Shown piece by piece: positions 45,984 to 48,458 of a stretch of DNA of 48,458 bases (within the stretch, counting starts at the first letter, position 1; every line of letters begins with the position of its first letter). The stretch lies in the NCBI GenBank assembly GCA_026416125.1, contig JAOAFT010000017.1, positions 1 to 48,458 of the forward strand, written 5' to 3'. The stretch comes from Bacteroidota bacterium (GTDB lineage Bacteria > Bacteroidota > Ignavibacteria > UBA10030). The notes beneath the pieces were generated by a model. That model searched no databases and was not told the DNA's origin. It saw only the letters and a program-made list of their open reading frames with translations. A program made the position numbers and the translations under genes.

Positions 45984-46493
45984 ATGGCAAAACACTTATT
46001 TTCTCCATGGCGATCTGAGTACATTGAGGAATTTAATAAACCGAAATCAAAAAAGTGTTTGTTCTGTACACTCGCTTCTGATAAGCTCGAAGACAGAAAA
46101 AATTTAGTTATCTATCGCGGGGAGCATTGCTATGTTGTGATGAATAAATTTCCATATAATAGCGGACACTTGATGATTGTTCCATATAAACACACAGCAA
46201 AATTAACCAAACTTACAGAAAATGAATTTACAGAAATTATGAATCTGACTGTTCGTTGCTCAGAAGCGCTCACAACACTGTATAAGCCTCATGGATTTAA
46301 TTTTGGAGCTAACATTGGCAGAGTTGCTGGTGCTGGCATTGAGAAACATATTCACTTCCATCTTGTACCACGATGGAATGGCGATGTGAATTTTATGCCT
46401 GTCTTAAGTGATGTTAAAGTTGTGTCACAATCAATTCAAAAAATTGCAGATTCGCTCCAGAAAGTGCTATGTAATACAAAGGGTACTGTATGA
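45984..46493 (+). CDS. HIT-family nucleotide hydrolase/transferase
   Basis: A 169-residue HIT (histidine triad) protein that hydrolyses or transfers nucleotidyl groups, for example on AMP-containing compounds. The triad reads HIHFHLV (His122, His124, His126). A CxxC pair, Cys25 and Cys28 in KKCLFCTL, is seen in the branch that resembles Ap4A phosphorylases. The stop overlaps the ATG of the polysaccharide export gene by four bases (ATGA). Confidence 0.92.
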   Translation: MAKHLFSPWRSEYIEEFNKPKSKKCLFCTLASDKLEDRKNLVIYRGEHCYVVMNKFPYNSGHLMIVPYKHTAKLTKLTENEFTEIMNLTVRCSEALTTLYKPHGFNFGANIGRVAGAGIEKHIHFHLVPRWNGDVNFMPVLSDVKVVSQSIQKIADSLQKVLCNTKGTV

Positions 46494-48458
46494 TTAGACT
46501 AATAGTTCCAATTACCTTATACGTAGGAATATTAATATGTTCGTCAGTGAGTGTGGCTCAAACCAAAGACGAAATAGAAAAAACATTAAAACAAATGGGT
46601 CCAGAACAAATAGATCAAAAATTAAAAGAATTAGGTTTATCACGTGAAGAAGCACTCAAACGAGCACGTGAACAAGGAATCGATCTAGAATCATACCTTA
46701 CTACGCTTTCAGTTCAACCAACAAAAGGACAAGCTCAACAGACGGCAGTCCATTCAATAAAACAAGAAAAACCAACACCGCCTGTACAACTTGAAACCAT
46801 TGAACGTTCACCAGAGGCAAAAGGCACGTTACTGCCAGGATTTACGAATAGAATCCAAGCTCTGGGGTTGGAACCCTATGGCTACTCGATTTTTCGATAT
46901 CCAGCAACTACCTTTGAGCCTGTACTTAATATCCCTACTCCACCTTCATACATTGTGGGACCAGGTGATGAAATAATTATTTCTGTGTGGGGAGATACAA
47001 AACTTTATCATGAGCTGACGGTGAATAGAGAGGGAAATCTTGTTATACCTGATGTTGGTCCAATCAATGTTAACGGTTTAACGATAAAGGAGATACGGGA
47101 AAAACTGCTTCGGCGTATGACAGAAGTGTATTCAAGTCTGAAACATGGTGCCAAAGGGGCGACATCGTTTCTTGATGTTTCACTTGGGAAATTGCGTACT
47201 ATACAAGTTTTTGTACTTGGTGAAGTTTCTAAACCAGGTGGGTATAGCTTATCCTCCCTTTCCACAATGCTCCATGCCTTGTACCTCTCTGGCGGACCAA
47301 CGACGAATGGCTCGCTTAGAAAAATCAATCTTCTCAGAAATAATAAAGTAGTTGCTCAACTTGATTTCTATGAATATGCGTTGAAAGGAAATCGTACCGA
47401 TGATGTACGATTACAAGATGGTGATATACTGTTTATTCCTCCTGTACAAAAACGTGTTGCGATTGTTGGTGCAGTTCTTAGACCCGCTATTTATGAGTTA
47501 AAGGAACAAGAAACGCTCTCGGACCTCATAGCACTATCCGGTGGTTTACTTGTCAATGCGTACACTGAAAGAATTCATATTGAAAGACTTGTACCGTTTT
47601 CACAAAGGTCAATTCTTAAGAAAGATATCCTTGATATCGATTTACCATTTGCATCCCTTGAGCAGTTACAATCAAGTGTATTTAAACTTGAAGATGCTGA
47701 TATTGTGAGTATATACTCTATTACAAACTATCCATACAATCGAGTTACTATCACTGGAAATGTTAATAAACCCGGCACGTACGAACTAATAACAAGAATG
47801 CGAGTTTCAGAACTAATTATGAAAGCAGATAGTTTCGCACGCAATACATTTATGGAAAAAGCGACACTCCTCCGTTTATTACCTAATCTTCGGAGAGAAA
47901 TTTACCATTTTAACCCACGAAAAGCATTGGCAGGAGATACAACTGAAAATTTAGTTCTTCAGAATGAAGATCAAATTATAATTTACCAAGAAAGCACATT
48001 TTTCCCAGAACGATATGTAGAGATTTATGGAGCGGTAAAAAATCCAGGTCGATATCCACGATATGAAAAAATGACAGTTGCAGACTTGGTAATTTTAGCT
48101 GGCGGTTTACGAGAAGACGCTTCGTATGAGAATTGGGAATTAGCGAAAATCGATACAGGGAGTATCGATAATTATTCTAAAATCTTTAAATTTAGTGTAC
48201 TTGTTTCTTACTGGGAAGATCAAACGTTGAAACAGTTATTACTCCAAGATTTCGATCGTGTAACTGTTCCTCAGAATCCAAGATTTAAATACCCAGTACA
48301 GGTTACACTTGCTGGATATTTTGTCTATCCAGGAGTTTATTCACTAATAAGTAATGAAGAACGGTTATATGATATCATTAAAAGAGCCGGTGGAATAAGA
48401 CCCGATGCATATCTACGGGGCGCTACCATGTACAGAGTTGTTAACAGTGTCGTAATGA
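46490..48458 (+). CDS. Polysaccharide export protein with SLBB domains, 3' end cut by the window edge
   Basis: An open frame of 656 codons runs to the last base without a stop. The protein has a signal peptide (MIRLIVPITLYVGILICSSVSVAQ), a short helical region (residues 25-75), then the Poly_export domain starting YIVGPGDEIIISVWGD and several SLBB domains (for example GAVLRPAIYELKEQETLSDLI, with similar blocks near 425, 510 and 610). Wza-like proteins form the outer-membrane channel for capsule or exopolysaccharide export. No other polysaccharide gene is inside the window; neighbours beyond the right edge would decide the pathway. Confidence 0.9.
   Translation, partial: MIRLIVPITLYVGILICSSVSVAQTKDEIEKTLKQMGPEQIDQKLKELGLSREEALKRAREQGIDLESYLTTLSVQPTKGQAQQTAVHSIKQEKPTPPVQLETIERSPEAKGTLLPGFTNRIQALGLEPYGYSIFRYPATTFEPVLNIPTPPSYIVGPGDEIIISVWGDTKLYHELTVNREGNLVIPDVGPINVNGLTIKEIREKLLRRMTEVYSSLKHGAKGATSFLDVSLGKLRTIQVFVLGEVSKPGGYSLSSLSTMLHALYLSGGPTTNGSLRKINLLRNNKVVAQLDFYEYALKGNRTDDVRLQDGDILFIPPVQKRVAIVGAVLRPAIYELKEQETLSDLIALSGGLLVNAYTERIHIERLVPFSQRSILKKDILDIDLPFASLEQLQSSVFKLEDADIVSIYSITNYPYNRVTITGNVNKPGTYELITRMRVSELIMKADSFARNTFMEKATLLRLLPNLRREIYHFNPRKALAGDTTENLVLQNEDQIIIYQESTFFPERYVEIYGAVKNPGRYPRYEKMTVADLVILAGGLREDASYENWELAKIDTGSIDNYSKIFKFSVLVSYWEDQTLKQLLLQDFDRVTVPQNPRFKYPVQVTLAGYFVYPGVYSLISNEERLYDIIKRAGGIRPDAYLRGATMYRVVNSVVM

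Overview
The window is a 48.5 kb, AT-rich, gene-dense bacterial chromosome segment. All genes but one lie on the + strand, mostly with overlaps or gaps of a few bases. The organism is probably a member of the FCB (Bacteroidota/Chlorobi/Ignavibacteria/Kapaibacteria-like) lineage. The evidence is a type IX secretion system (T9SS) module (PorU, PorV and proteins with C-terminal sorting domains), DUF5683 and a probable GWxTD-type lipoprotein, a Bacteroidota-style YbeY, and promoter-like sites with a TAnnTT -10 box. Species-level placement cannot be made from sequence reading alone. The first 19 bases are the Tn5/Nextera mosaic-end adapter, so the left edge is a library artefact and the window comes from a draft assembly.

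Layout. 20-847 (-): 3' truncated secreted protein, divergent from aroC. 998-9741: housekeeping run aroC, HNH nuclease, trpS, scpA, scpB, an rRNA pseudouridine synthase, malQ and lysS. 9898-13876: cell envelope and metabolism (S41 protease, DUF3108 protein, gamma carbonic anhydrase-like protein, metallo-beta-lactamase fold hydrolase). 13937-19825: an unknown gene, ybeY, smg-like, topA, xerC/D, hpf, hprK. 19942-21126: M23 peptidase and a DUF2795 protein, closed by an intrinsic terminator. 21221-33436: one probable transcription unit of BamA-like Omp85, holB and metG followed by a futalosine-type menaquinone cassette (UbiA-, UbiX- and UbiD-like proteins, an MqnE-MqnA fusion, a TIR-like protein, MqnC). 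33437-33668: a gap with a strong promoter-like site, a long stem-loop and an intrinsic terminator, read here as a small RNA or attenuated leader. 33669-45885: porU, porV, a T9SS-sorted M6-like protein whose zinc site is missing, a gluzincin/beta-propeller/beta-barrel fusion and a DUF5683 protein. 45984-48458: a HIT hydrolase and a polysaccharide export (SLBB) protein cut by the right edge.

How the genes fit together. aroC makes chorismate, the precursor used by MqnA in the futalosine pathway; the menaquinone cassette encodes MqnA, MqnE and MqnC steps plus the late prenylation/decarboxylation enzymes, while MqnB and MqnD are not in the window. BamA, PorU, PorV and the barrel fusion are all outer-membrane biogenesis or secretion components. 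The points most worth a second look are the TIR-like protein inside the menaquinone operon, the MqnE-MqnA fusion, the terminator-ended RNA before porU, the M6 pseudo-peptidase behind porV, and the three-part peptidase/propeller/barrel protein. No tRNA, rRNA, CRISPR array, insertion sequence or prophage was seen. No gene-free stretch exceeds 300 bases; the longest is 33437-33668.
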